DNA of 64,000 bases from Bacillota bacterium (GCA_023407575.1 JAEYLX010000070.1:53998-117997); one strand, 5' to 3'; shown: positions 28,275 through 37,375, counted from the stretch's first letter. Notes: generated by a model from the letters alone, not told the origin. Numbers and translations are program-made.

Positions 28275-30278
28275 TTAGGGGATATAGTACTCAACAAACA
28301 ATTGAAATACATTTTGTGAGGTGACAGATTTAATGCAGTTAGTAAATTGTTTGTCATAGGTGTTATTTCTACCGGAGCCTGTGGGAATTTTAGCAGCATA
28401 TACCTTATCCATAATGCGATATACAATATCAGAACCATACATATCCTGCAAGAACTGAGTAAAGTGATAGCCCACTAATGCGGCATTAGTTCCTGTGGCA
28501 TTTAGGTAATAAGCTTCAAAATTTTTTTTGTTATCCTCTGTGAGGAAGCTAAAATTGGTGGAGTACATAATATCGATATAGTCTCTGCCATTCGAATCTA
28601 TATGTGCTACAGATAGGGCATCTAAGGTCCTTTTTGCTAAAGTTGTTGCATTTCCTTCGGACCAGGTTTCAAAACGTTGACCGTAATGTGCCTGTGTAGA
28701 CTCATAAAAACGAACCATTTCATGTATGGTCAAATAATAATCATAGAAATAATCTAAATTGAAACAGGTGGAGTCAAGGAGGATATAGTTATTGTAGTTC
28801 GTAGTTGTGGTATCAGGAAGCTTTATGATTAGCTGCCGATTCCAGTTCTTACTGGGGAGGTAAGTATTTAGACCAATTTTCTGTACTGCGGTTATCATAG
28901 AAAGTAGCTTGGTTTCATAGTCTGTGGGCAGGGTTATATTTTGGGTATTATCAAAGAATACAAGTGAATTATTTATACCCTTATTACTTTTAGCAATATT
29001 AAAATTACAGTTAGACGAGGTCAACTCCCAATAAGGGCTTTTCAGTACAGCAGTAATTCTCTGATAGCTACCTGCATAGTCTGGATTGCTATAGGTGCCA
29101 GTATTTAAAAACTTACGGAAAAAAGTGTAGGAGGAAGTTACATTTTCAAGAGATATCTTCATATAATCCGCAACTACGAAATATTGACGAGCGTATCCAT
29201 CCGAGGAATAAACCCAACTGATTTGCTGGAAGGATAGCTTTGTATTGCTGGTAATTAATCTGGGAAGAACGGGTGTAAAATCAAGTACTAGATTTTTAGC
29301 CTCGCCAGTAATAATTAGTTTAACAGCGTTGGGGAAGTTCATTAGAAATTCATTTCCATTTGTTTTCATTTCCCCTATAAGATAACCATTTTTATCATAG
29401 GCTTGTAAGGTAACAGAGGTGTCACAATTACCACTGCCATAGATACCGTTACTTGGAAGTCCGTAGGAAGTATAAGTGGATAGTACTTCGGATAGATTAA
29501 GAACCTGACGATTTGTGGTTTGAGTAATTGTATAGCTGGCTTCGACATTTTTAATATCCGTATAAGTTGAATCTTTTGAAATACTGGGTTTAACAGATAT
29601 ATTTATATCGTTATAATTACCCTGATTATTGTCCGGAATATAACCGTCGAAATTTGTTATATTTTTAATATCAGGTAAACTATTGATTCTACTGTACTTG
29701 TTATAGACTACTACGCCACAGTAGCCTAAGTTGGTATAGGAGGAATTGTTACTGGTGTTATAATATTGATAGTTAACCAGAGTGCTTAGAGTTGCACTAT
29801 GTATACTATTATAGTTAGAATTAACGCTTTGTTTATATTCTGATGTTAAGGTTTGAGTTGTAGTGCGATTGGTTGAGCTATTATAATCATAAAAATAATA
29901 AGTTTTTGAATTTCTAATATACACATTTTTATCCTGACCAAGGGATAGGGTTAAGCCATTCTTTCCTTTTCGATCAGAAACAGTTTGATAGGTTAAGCCA
30001 AGAGCGATGGAAATTGGTTTTGCCTTAACCATAATGTATTTGCCACCAGTTAAGAATGCAACATCATCATAAGCAACATAGCTACCATTTGGAAGACCAA
30101 CTAATACAAGATAATCATCCGCTTTTTCTCTATCATAAGTATAGTTGTCAAACCAGTCCCACCAGTAATCATAATTCTTAGACTGATTTTTAGCTGATGC
30201 CGTGCTAGGTGGAACGGCTGATACAATAAGTGCTGTAGTTAGAAGTAAAGCAAATAATGTGTGAAGAAACTTCTTCAT
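28275..30278 (-). CDS. Secreted protein with degenerate gluzincin-like C-terminal domain
   Basis: A 667-residue protein. A signal peptide covers residues 1 to about 29 (KKFLHTLFALLLTTALIVSA, cleavage near TASA-K). A stalk-like N-terminal module follows (DDVAFLTGGKYIMVKAKPISIALGL; NVYIRNSKTYYFYD), resembling copper-amine-oxidase N-terminal repeats. Next comes a long Tyr/Ser/Thr/Asn-rich beta region. The C-terminal 180 residues look like a zinc metallopeptidase fold: IHEMVRFYE and then ETWSEGNAT. The expected HEXXH reads HEMVR, so the second His is lost and catalysis is doubtful. The start at 30278 follows AAAGGAG by 8 nt. No anchor is seen, so it is probably released. Its function is unknown; it could bind cell-surface or plant polymers. 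Confidence 0.75.
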   Translation of the reverse strand: MKKFLHTLFALLLTTALIVSAVPPSTASAKNQSKNYDYWWDWFDNYTYDREKADDYLVLVGLPNGSYVAYDDVAFLTGGKYIMVKAKPISIALGLTYQTVSDRKGKNGLTLSLGQDKNVYIRNSKTYYFYDYNSSTNRTTTQTLTSEYKQSVNSNYNSIHSATLSTLVNYQYYNTSNNSSYTNLGYCGVVVYNKYSRINSLPDIKNITNFDGYIPDNNQGNYNDINISVKPSISKDSTYTDIKNVEASYTITQTTNRQVLNLSEVLSTYTSYGLPSNGIYGSGNCDTSVTLQAYDKNGYLIGEMKTNGNEFLMNFPNAVKLIITGEAKNLVLDFTPVLPRLITSNTKLSFQQISWVYSSDGYARQYFVVADYMKISLENVTSSYTFFRKFLNTGTYSNPDYAGSYQRITAVLKSPYWELTSSNCNFNIAKSNKGINNSLVFFDNTQNITLPTDYETKLLSMITAVQKIGLNTYLPSKNWNRQLIIKLPDTTTTNYNNYILLDSTCFNLDYFYDYYLTIHEMVRFYESTQAHYGQRFETWSEGNATTLAKRTLDALSVAHIDSNGRDYIDIMYSTNFSFLTEDNKKNFEAYYLNATGTNAALVGYHFTQFLQDMYGSDIVYRIMDKVYAAKIPTGSGRNNTYDKQFTNCIKSVTSQNVFQLFVEYYIP

Positions 30279-30623
30279 AAAGGAAACTCCTTTCAAAATA
30301 GAATAATATTATTTGACAGAATGTATTTTTAAAGAACCATTCTTTGGTAGGAGTTATTTAAGACATGGGTTGCCTGTCATATTAGCATAATTATATTTAC
30401 AAAATATGGCAATCCTATGATAATTTTCTGATAAAAGTATGTCAAAGCTAATATTACTTGTACTTTTTTATTAGTTAATGCAAATAATGATTCTGATTAT
30501 GAGCAACAAAAAAGAATAACAACTTCCAATGATACTGCTAAGGGAAATGTTATTCTTTCTTTATATTAAATGAACTAAAGGGACACATTTTAATTGTTTT
30601 CTTAATTCACCGTCCGGTTAAGA
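30279..30623. other. 345-bp intergenic region
   Basis: It holds the promoter side of the secreted-protein gene on the right-to-left strand and the hemerythrin terminator (30511-30558). The remaining sequence is AT-rich and shows no supported ORF. Confidence 0.5.
30511..30558 (-). terminator. Terminator of the hemerythrin gene
   Basis: An 11-bp stem (30511-30521 with 30548-30558) is followed on the minus strand by CTTTTTTG. It lies 66 bp past the hemerythrin stop. Confidence 0.8.
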
Positions 30624-31178
30624 TTATTCATATTTCTTCTCTAATGCTGCTACTAAGTCAATATAATACTGCTGTGTACCTTTTGCGGTTGCTTCCGCTT
30701 CAAACTTCTCAGTCTCTTCGTTTACCTTACTTAGAATTTCAGGAGCAAGTTGACGTTCTGCAAAGGTATAAACAACAGAGTCTTCTTTCTCGATATGACG
30801 TTTTAGAAGATGGGTGTAGCTAATTGCATTTGCAATTACATCAAGTTTACTTACCTCGTCGCCGCTTTTAACACGAAGAAGAGCTTCGTTCATTTCCTGA
30901 ATGTATAATCGTCCCATATCATGTTCCACAAGCATACCGTGAGTAATCAGTTTATTGCCAAGAGGACCAAGATGAGTCACCATTTCATTAAACAAGAGTT
31001 TTTCTTCCTTGCCATGGTGATGTGCATCCGCATAGTTACGGATGAAGTCAGTCATTTTAGCAAAATCCTCGTACTGTATTTCTTCTCCCTTTAAAATGCC
31101 ATAGCATGCTTTTCGCACTACTTCGAGCATCCTTAGGATGTAGGTATGTTCCTCTATCATAAGTTTAATACTATCCAT
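30624..31178 (-). CDS. Hemerythrin-like di-iron protein
   Basis: A 184-residue four-helix-bundle protein. The di-iron ligand pattern is present: EEHTYILRML (first His), AHHHGKEEKLLF (His-xxx-Glu), EHDMGRLY, and HLLKRHIEKEDSVVY. Bacterial hemerythrins of this kind bind O2 or NO or repair iron clusters. The start at 31178 follows AAGGAGG by 8 nt; an earlier in-frame ATG lies before the ribosome site. It lies downstream of two genes on the same strand, an uncharacterised protein and hcp, so it belongs to a nitrosative/oxygen stress cluster. Confidence 0.9.
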   Translation of the reverse strand: MDSIKLMIEEHTYILRMLEVVRKACYGILKGEEIQYEDFAKMTDFIRNYADAHHHGKEEKLLFNEMVTHLGPLGNKLITHGMLVEHDMGRLYIQEMNEALLRVKSGDEVSKLDVIANAISYTHLLKRHIEKEDSVVYTFAERQLAPEILSKVNEETEKFEAEATAKGTQQYYIDLVAALEKKYE

Positions 31179-31280
31179 CGATTCATCCTCCTTATAATAT
31201 TTTGCAATCAAAGCTTCGATATAAATAAATACTAATTTATTATAATAACCAAGTCAACTTAATGCATGTCATTCTCGTTC

Positions 31281-31892
31281 TTATAATGCAATAATGCGAT
31301 AAGTATCTTCCTGTGGCTTTTCAAATCCGTAACCAAGTTCTGTAATTAATGCCTCCAGCCAAGCATCTCTTAACTCGTAATAGACATTAATATCTCCAGA
31401 TACTTCCTCCCAATATGGACTATGAACACAAAGAGTTCTTTGCCAGCTAACCTCGTCACTGCTTTGCTTTAAAACGCGATTCGCATGATCACAGGGCATT
31501 CCATCCAGGAGATTGTCGGTGATTGCTTTGTAGATGCCAGTTGCATCCAAAAGGTATTCCTTTAAGGTGATTGCGAGATTTCTTCCATTATTAATAACAA
31601 TTGCTTTCATAGATGCTTTCAGATCAGGATTTGTGTTAAGAAGCTTTGTTATGCTATAAGCATATTTATATTCTACCTGTGAAACACGTTCCTGTAACCA
31701 ACCATGAATATTGCCGGTATCAATCATTTCTTCCAGAGGTTTGTTCTCGAATTCACCATAAAGGCTGTTACATTCTGCTTCCAGTGGGAGCTGCTGTTTG
31801 TCGGCAAGTACGTAAAGCTCGTCCACGATTGCCTGCTGTTGTTGAATTTTATTGTATAACCAGTAATGAATGGGTCCTAAAAATGCGCTCAT
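31281..31892 (-). CDS. Uncharacterised protein in the hcp-hemerythrin cluster
   Basis: A 203-residue soluble protein that I do not recognise. It begins SAFLGPIHYWLYNKIQQQQ and is predicted to be mostly helical. Single Cys residues and several His residues (PIHYWLYN, DGMPCDHANRV, LCVHSPYWEE) could bind metal or a cofactor, but no fixed motif emerges. AGGAGG lies 7 nt before the ATG. Its neighbours on the same strand are hcp (upstream, with a terminator hairpin between) and hemerythrin (downstream, 100 bp). The context suggests a role in iron-sulphur or NO defence; that is inference only. Confidence 0.7.
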   Translation of the reverse strand: MSAFLGPIHYWLYNKIQQQQAIVDELYVLADKQQLPLEAECNSLYGEFENKPLEEMIDTGNIHGWLQERVSQVEYKYAYSITKLLNTNPDLKASMKAIVINNGRNLAITLKEYLLDATGIYKAITDNLLDGMPCDHANRVLKQSSDEVSWQRTLCVHSPYWEEVSGDINVYYELRDAWLEALITELGYGFEKPQEDTYRIIAL

Positions 31893-31953
31893 AATCTGCC
31901 TCCTATGTTGCTGTGCATTTCCATAGAAAGCAGCAGCGTATCATATTATTTAA

Positions 31954-31996
31954 AAATCTACCGGATGTATTATAGTGTATCTCATCCGGTAGATTT
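31954..31996 (-). terminator. Terminator of hcp
   Basis: A perfect 14-bp stem (31954-31967 with 31983-31996), followed on the minus strand by TTTTTAAAT, 18 bp beyond the hcp stop. Confidence 0.85.
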
Positions 31997-32013
31997 GCCT
32001 ATTTCCTTGAGAA

Positions 32014-33651
32014 TTATGCTAAAAATAACTCTATATCATCTTCTACAGTTCCAATACCTGCAATACCGAAGTTTTCAACAAGAACCTTTGCTACATTAGG
32101 AGAAAGGAATGCTGGTAATGTAGGTCCTAAGTGAATGTTCTTAACACCTAAGTGTAAGAGTGCAAGAAGAACGATAACTGCCTTCTGCTCATACCATGCG
32201 ATGTTAAAGGCGATTGGTAGCTCATTGATATCCTGAAGTTCAAATACTTCTTTGAGTTTTAATGCTATTAAAGCAAGGGAGTAGGAGTCATTACACTGAC
32301 CTGCATCTAACACTCTTGGAATACCACCGATATCACCTAAATCTAGCTTGTTGTATTTGTATTTTGCACAACCAGCGGTAAGGATTACAGTATCCTTAGG
32401 AAGTGCCTTTGCAAATTCGGTATAGTAATTTCTTGATTTATGACGACCGTCACAACCAGCCATTACAAAGAATTTCTTGATTGCACCGGACTTAACTGCG
32501 CCAACTACAGCATCTGCTAATGCAAGTACCTGATTGTGTGCAAAACCACCGATGATTTCTCCTTTTTCAATTTGAGTAGGAGCAGCACAAGTCTTTGCGA
32601 GTTCGATAATCTCTGAGAAGTCCTTGTGACCATTCTCGTCACGTTCAATGTGTGTACAACCAGAGATACCAGTTGCACCAGTAGTAAATAATCTAGCTTT
32701 ATAGGAAGCAGCTGGAGGTACCACACAGTTGGTAGTCATTAAGATTGGTCCGTTAAAGCTTTCGAATTCTTCCTTCTGTTTCCACCATGCGTTACCATAG
32801 TTACCTACAAAGTTATCATATTTCTTAAATGCAGGATAGTAGTGAGCTGGAAGCATTTCGGAGTGAGTGTATACATCCACGCCTGTGCCCTGTGTCTGCT
32901 CAAGTAACTGCTCAAGGTCTCTTAAATCATGACCGGAGATAAGGATACCAGGTTTTGTGCTAACGCCAATGTTAACCTTTGTGATTTCAGGATTACCATA
33001 AGTACCAGTATTGGCTGCATCAAGAAGAGCCATACCGTCTACACCGAATTTACCGGTTTCTAAGGTGAGTGCTACTAAATCATTTGCATCTAAGCTGTTA
33101 TCTAAAGTTGCAGCAAGTGCTCTCTGCATAAATTCGCTAACTTCCGCACTGTCATATTTTAATTCGTTTGCATGCTTCATGTAAGCAGCAAGACCCTTAA
33201 TACCATATATGATAAGCTCTCTTAAGCTTCTTACATCTTCATTTTCAGTTGCAAGAACGCCAACCTTAGTGGACTTTGCATCGAATTCTTCTCTTGTGGA
33301 AGCTGTCCAGATTGCTGCTTCTGGTAAGCTTGCTTTGTCAGTAACCTTTGCAAGTAATTCGTCTTTAATAGCAAGGGTTTCTACAACACGTGTATAAAAA
33401 ACTTCATCATCAAAGTTTGCGTTTGTTATAGTTGAGAACATATTAATTGTAACATAGTGATTAACATCAGCAGAGATATCCTCGCCTTGTTTTCTAAGAG
33501 CGGTTGTTACTGCGCTTAAGCCTTTTGTAGTATAGATTAATAAATCCTGCATTCTGGATAAATCCGGTGTCTTACCACAAACACCAATTTGTGTACAGCC
33601 TGTGCAGCCTGCAGCTTCCTGACACTGATAACAAAACATCTTATTTTCCAT
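32014..33651 (-). CDS. hcp: Hybrid cluster protein (hydroxylamine reductase), copy 1
   Basis: A 545-residue class I Hcp. The N-terminal CYQC...C...C spacing is C-x2-C-x8-C-x5-C, which binds a [4Fe-4S] cluster. The later ligands of the 4Fe-2S-2O hybrid cluster are visible in the TGISGCTHIERDE, LTAGCAKYKYN and AGQCNDSYS regions. The enzyme reduces hydroxylamine and is thought to act as an NO reductase in anaerobes. AAAGGAG lies 9 nt before the ATG. A Crp/Fnr gene diverges from it, and a 16-bp palindrome lies 45-60 bp upstream. A second copy is at 41050-42699. Confidence 0.96.
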   Translation of the reverse strand: MENKMFCYQCQEAAGCTGCTQIGVCGKTPDLSRMQDLLIYTTKGLSAVTTALRKQGEDISADVNHYVTINMFSTITNANFDDEVFYTRVVETLAIKDELLAKVTDKASLPEAAIWTASTREEFDAKSTKVGVLATENEDVRSLRELIIYGIKGLAAYMKHANELKYDSAEVSEFMQRALAATLDNSLDANDLVALTLETGKFGVDGMALLDAANTGTYGNPEITKVNIGVSTKPGILISGHDLRDLEQLLEQTQGTGVDVYTHSEMLPAHYYPAFKKYDNFVGNYGNAWWKQKEEFESFNGPILMTTNCVVPPAASYKARLFTTGATGISGCTHIERDENGHKDFSEIIELAKTCAAPTQIEKGEIIGGFAHNQVLALADAVVGAVKSGAIKKFFVMAGCDGRHKSRNYYTEFAKALPKDTVILTAGCAKYKYNKLDLGDIGGIPRVLDAGQCNDSYSLALIALKLKEVFELQDINELPIAFNIAWYEQKAVIVLLALLHLGVKNIHLGPTLPAFLSPNVAKVLVENFGIAGIGTVEDDIELFLA

Positions 33652-33689
33652 CTTGAATATCTCCTTTATTCATATCATTTTTATTCATG

Positions 33690-33718
33690 ACAAGTGAAAC
33701 ATTTATGTTTCATCTTGT
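33690..33718. promoter_or_regulatory. Candidate Crp/Fnr-type operator upstream of hcp
   Basis: GAAACATTTATGTTTC is an interrupted palindrome (7-bp arms, 2-bp spacer, 33696-33711). Its arms extend as ACAAG-TGAAACAT and ATGTTTCATCTTGT with one unpaired base. It lies 45-60 bp before the hcp ATG and next to a Crp/Fnr gene. Confidence 0.6.
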
Positions 33719-33760
33719 TTACGCCAATGTACCCGTATATCAATGGAGTCTTTCTTCCAG

Positions 33761-33790
33761 TTGACTTTCTCGGAACAAGATGAGTATAAT
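33761..33790 (+). promoter_or_regulatory. Sigma-A promoter of the Crp/Fnr gene
   Basis: TTGACT (33761-33766), an 18-bp spacer and TATAAT (33785-33790). It implies a leader of about 170 nt. Confidence 0.7.
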
Positions 33791-33809
33791 ACAAATAAAA
33801 ACAGAAAAG

Positions 33810-33825
33810 TGTAGCTGCAGCTACA
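33810..33825. promoter_or_regulatory. 16-bp perfect palindrome in the regulator leader
   Basis: TGTAGCTGCAGCTACA starts about 15 bp after the predicted transcription start. A position just downstream of the promoter suits an autorepression site, but this is inference. Confidence 0.5.
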
Positions 33826-33969
33826 AAGATGAAAAGTTTAATAATTTTTTTATTACCCATAGCTTTGCCAGCTTTGTTTAACTAGAAGAATACCTGAAAC
33901 CAAAGTTTATATAAGAAGAAACCTAGCAGTATATGTAATAAACAAGTATGATACAAAAAGGAGAGTTTT

Positions 33970-34659
33970 ATGGAACAGTATTATGACATACTTAAAAAAT
34001 GTCCTTTATTTCGCCGTATTGATGAAAATGACATGGAATCCTTGATGGGCTGTCTTAATGTTAAGGTAAAAAGCTTCGAAGCAGATGAATATATATTCTT
34101 TGCAGGAGATGAAATAAATGCGATTGGAATTGTTTTGCAGGGAATGATAGAAATCATGAAAGAGAATTTATCCGGCAATAAACACATTGTAGCTTTTCTT
34201 GGGACTTCCGACATGTTTGCAGAGGGCATTGTATGTACGGAGCGTAGGATTTCACCAGTAACTGTGCGAATGAAAGAAGCCGGAAAGATATTGTTTATTC
34301 CTTATGAAAGAATCATTAAGTCTTGTGGAAACAGCTGCAATTTTCATATTAGCTTAATACAAAGTATGATGGTGGTCCTTGGTGAGAGAAATGTAAGATT
34401 GAATCGTAAGCTGGAACTGCTTACCTTTAAGGGGATGAGAGAAAAGATAGCCAGCTATCTTTTAGGGGAATCAAATGAACGAGGCAGCAATATGTTTCAG
34501 ATTATGCTAAATCGCACCGAGCTTTCAGATTATCTTAATGTATCTAGGACCTCTATGTGCAGAGAGCTTGCAAGGATGAAGGATGAGGGTCTGATTGACT
34601 TTTATGGAAACAGTTTTAAATTAATTAATAAGGATGCTTTAGCCCAATGTTTAGAGTAA
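33970..34659 (+). CDS. Crp/Fnr-family transcription regulator (HcpR-like by context)
   Basis: A 229-residue regulator. Residues 15-130 form a cNMP-binding-like beta-roll (FEADEYIFFAGDEINAIGIV; LQGMIEIM). The HTH_Crp domain at about 170-220 reads RTELSDYLNVSRTSMCREL and then MKDEGLIDFYGNSFKLI. The N-terminal Cys residues (C11, C27, C95 and others) are not arranged like Fnr cluster ligands, so a haem or other NO-sensing mode, as in HcpR, is possible. It is divergent from hcp. An operator-like palindrome between them supports control of hcp. Confidence 0.88.
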   Translation: MEQYYDILKKCPLFRRIDENDMESLMGCLNVKVKSFEADEYIFFAGDEINAIGIVLQGMIEIMKENLSGNKHIVAFLGTSDMFAEGIVCTERRISPVTVRMKEAGKILFIPYERIIKSCGNSCNFHISLIQSMMVVLGERNVRLNRKLELLTFKGMREKIASYLLGESNERGSNMFQIMLNRTELSDYLNVSRTSMCRELARMKDEGLIDFYGNSFKLINKDALAQCLE

Positions 34660-34844
34660 GGCAGTAGAAGAATTTAATTGTAATCCATGTCACGATATCT
34701 GATAAAGGAAGTATTACTTCAAGAAATGTGTAGAATTGTAAACAAATCAGGAAGAATAAGGAAGATTTTTGGTTTATAATTGAGATAATTGTAGATAAAT
34801 GGTATGATGGAATCGTTTGAGTGCAAAGAATAGGAGGTATGAGT

Positions 34845-36746
34845 ATGCTGAAAAAGAGAAAATTAATTGGAGTTATTGTCTCTGAAGTAGAGGAACTTTA
34901 TCAGCAGAAGCTATTAAAGGGAATTATAACCCAATGCTATTCCCTAGATTATGATGTAGCTATTTTCTCAACCTTTATTCGCAATACAGATTTACCCGAG
35001 TATAAGATTGGTGAAAAGAATATTTATCAATTAATTAACTTTGATTTATTTGATGGAATTCTTGTTGCTGGGGTAACCTTAGCCATGCCGAATCTTAAGC
35101 AGGAGATTGAACAGCTGCTATTAAAGAAGTGCAAATGTCCAGTGTTGTATATCGACCTGTACTCAGAGCATTTTCCTTTTATTTATACAGATGACAGAAA
35201 AGCTTCTGAGCAAATAACGGACCATTTAATTGATTGTCACAAATATAAAAAGATTTATTGCCTGGCAGCTGACCCAGGCACTGCGGCAACAATAAGCCGT
35301 GTAGCAGGCTTTAAGGATTCACTTTTAAAACATAATATAGAAGTGAAGGAAAGCATGATCTCTTATGATGGTGATTATTACTATTGCGGAGGAGAGGCTT
35401 TTGCAAGAAAAATAATTAATAATGAAATAGAAAGACCCGAGGCAATTGTGTGTATTAATGACTATATGGCGATCGGCTTAGTAAACGAGCTCGAAAAGAA
35501 TGGCATTCATGTACCGGAAGATATTGCAGTTACAGGTTATGATGCAACCGAGGAAGCAGCACTTTCTCGTACTGTTATAACTACCTACTCACCTCCAGTC
35601 AAGCAAACAGGTGTAAATGCAGTTTGTGAATTATCTAGAATAATGACTGGGGTATCCCCACAACCCTGCAATATGAAATCCAGCCGAATTAATATTGGAA
35701 GAAGCTGTGGCTGCAATGACATGGAGTTCATGAAACGAAGTGTAATTCATCGATTAAAGAACAAATCAGAGGATTATAAAAGACTTTTAGAAAGCCACAT
35801 GACAGAGACGCTTACGGCTGTTTCGAGTTTGGAAGACTGTCTCTCTTATTTCAGCCGTTTTCTTTACTTAATAAAGGATTACTCTGACTACTACTTATGC
35901 CTATGCCATAATTGGGATGGAAGCGTACATAATTATAGTGAAGAAGATAGCTATATAAGAACGGGGTATACCTCTAAAGTAACTCTTGCAATGGCAAGTG
36001 AAAATAGAAATGTACTGGATAGTAATATTACGTTTGAAGCTAAGAATTTAATACCGGATCTATGGAAGGATAGGGAGAAACCCAAGGCATATTATATTAC
36101 CCCAATGCATTTTAACGATCGAACCATTGGATATTCCGTACTCTCCTATGGGGAAAAGGTTCAAGCCTTTGATATTACTTATAGAAATTGGAGCTGTAAC
36201 GTAATGAATGCCCTGGAATATAACAGGGCACATAGAAAGTTATATCGTTCTTCCTTCCGTGATGTATTGACTGGTATCTATAACCGAAGCGGATTTAATC
36301 AAAATCTTCCAGAATTAATTCACGAAGTAATCAGCCAAAAGAAAAAGCTGGCAATTGTAATGGCGGATATGGATAACCTAAAGGATGTCAATGATAGCTT
36401 TGGACATAAGGAAGGAGATAATATTATCTCTGTAGTGGCGGGAGCTTTTCAAAGCTGTTGCAAAGACAATGATATCTGTGCACGTATTGGTGGAGATGAA
36501 TTTTTATTCGCTGGGGTTGTAGATGAAGGAGCTGAACGCGGAGAAGAAATGATGGAAGCCGTAAGACAGTATATCAGTGCCTATAACTTGAAATCCAAGA
36601 AACCTTATCAAATTGAAATTAGTATGGGAGCTTGTAGTGACTATATAGCTGGTAAAGAGGATATGGATCGTATGCTTGATACCGCAGATCAAGAAATGTA
36701 TATGAATAAAGCGCAGAATAAGAAGAGACGAGCAATGTTGGGTTGA
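34845..36746 (+). CDS. Cytosolic diguanylate cyclase with LacI-type ligand-binding domain
   Basis: A 633-residue protein without transmembrane segments. Residues about 8-290 are a periplasmic-binding-protein-like (Peripla_BP_3) sensor of the LacI/GalR kind without its HTH (KLIGVIVSEVEELYQQKLLKG; AIVCINDYMAIGLVNELEKNG; DIAVTGYDATEEAALS). A linker region follows, then a GGDEF domain at about 470-630 with an intact ARIGGDEF active site and the substrate-binding DMDNLKDVNDSFGHKEGD block. No RxxD inhibitory site is visible five residues before GGDEF. It would make c-di-GMP in response to an intracellular sugar or related ligand. The start at 34845 leaves 7 nt after AGGAGG. Confidence 0.9.
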   Translation: MLKKRKLIGVIVSEVEELYQQKLLKGIITQCYSLDYDVAIFSTFIRNTDLPEYKIGEKNIYQLINFDLFDGILVAGVTLAMPNLKQEIEQLLLKKCKCPVLYIDLYSEHFPFIYTDDRKASEQITDHLIDCHKYKKIYCLAADPGTAATISRVAGFKDSLLKHNIEVKESMISYDGDYYYCGGEAFARKIINNEIERPEAIVCINDYMAIGLVNELEKNGIHVPEDIAVTGYDATEEAALSRTVITTYSPPVKQTGVNAVCELSRIMTGVSPQPCNMKSSRINIGRSCGCNDMEFMKRSVIHRLKNKSEDYKRLLESHMTETLTAVSSLEDCLSYFSRFLYLIKDYSDYYLCLCHNWDGSVHNYSEEDSYIRTGYTSKVTLAMASENRNVLDSNITFEAKNLIPDLWKDREKPKAYYITPMHFNDRTIGYSVLSYGEKVQAFDITYRNWSCNVMNALEYNRAHRKLYRSSFRDVLTGIYNRSGFNQNLPELIHEVISQKKKLAIVMADMDNLKDVNDSFGHKEGDNIISVVAGAFQSCCKDNDICARIGGDEFLFAGVVDEGAERGEEMMEAVRQYISAYNLKSKKPYQIEISMGACSDYIAGKEDMDRMLDTADQEMYMNKAQNKKRRAMLG

Positions 36747-36768
36747 TAGTTAAATAATTGGTATCGAA

Positions 36769-36864
36769 AAGGGTAAATAATAGTTTTGTAACTACACGGT
36801 TTGTCGGTGTGAGAGCAAACAATTATTTACCCTTATATTCACAACAAGTTAAAAGACTTGTTGT
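36769..36864. terminator. Two hairpins between the cyclase and the GNAT gene
   Basis: The first hairpin has a 13-bp stem (36769-36781 with 36822-36834). The second (36841-36849 with 36856-36864) is a 9-bp ACAACAAGT stem. The two genes converge here, so one probably serves each strand. T-runs are weak. Confidence 0.55.
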
Positions 36865-36898
36865 GTCATATAATTTAGACGATAGCTTGAAACAGCCA

Positions 36899-37375
36899 CT
36901 ATTTATCTGCCATATCTTTTAAAGTATCACCAGCCAGTCGGTATACAGTCCAGTCGCTCATAGGTTCGGCTCCTAACGATAAGTAAAAATCTATGCTGGG
37001 CTTATTCCAGTCCAGACACCACCATTCCAGTCGGCCGCAACCGTGTTCCATTGCAATTTGTGACAGTTTTTTCAAAAGGGACTTACCATATCCATAACCT
37101 CTATATTCAGGTTTCACATACAGATCTTCCAGATATAGACCAGATCGGCCTAAAAAGGTAGAAAAGTTATGAAAGAATAAAGCAAAGCCCACTTCAGTCC
37201 CCTCTTTCATCGCAAATATTACTTCTGCTTTTTTCTTATGGAATAACCATTCGTCTAGTAACTCCTCTGTTGCAATTACTTCATTAAGCATTTTTTCATA
37301 TTCAGCTAAGTCTTTAATAAATTGAAGAATTAGTGGGATATCTGATTTATTAGCATATCGAAAAGTCAAGCTCAT
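36899..37375 (-). CDS. GNAT acetyltransferase, diamine-acetyltransferase-like
   Basis: A 158-residue acetyl-CoA-dependent acetyltransferase. The CoA-binding loop motif is YRGYGYGKSL (Q/RxxGxG/A type). The C-terminal WWCLDWNKPSIDFYLSLGAEPMSDW block matches spermidine/diamine acetyltransferase (SSAT) relatives, which acetylate polyamines or related amines. That substrate is inference from similarity. AAAGGAG precedes the ATG. It is a single gene converging on the cyclase. Confidence 0.85.
   Translation of the reverse strand: MSLTFRYANKSDIPLILQFIKDLAEYEKMLNEVIATEELLDEWLFHKKKAEVIFAMKEGTEVGFALFFHNFSTFLGRSGLYLEDLYVKPEYRGYGYGKSLLKKLSQIAMEHGCGRLEWWCLDWNKPSIDFYLSLGAEPMSDWTVYRLAGDTLKDMADK

Larger units (their letters stand above)
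33652..33969. other. Divergent hcp/crp intergenic region (318 bp)
   Basis: Contains the candidate hcp operator (33690-33718), a strong promoter for the regulator (33761-33790), a 16-bp palindrome in the regulator leader (33810-33825) and an unlikely 18-codon ORF starting at 33829. The rest shows nothing recognisable. Confidence 0.6.

Noticed and set aside
33829..33885. 18-codon hydrophobic leader ORF (MKSLIIFLLPIALPALFN) upstream of the Crp/Fnr gene
   Set aside because: No ribosome site is present and the hydrophobic sequence may come from T-rich DNA.
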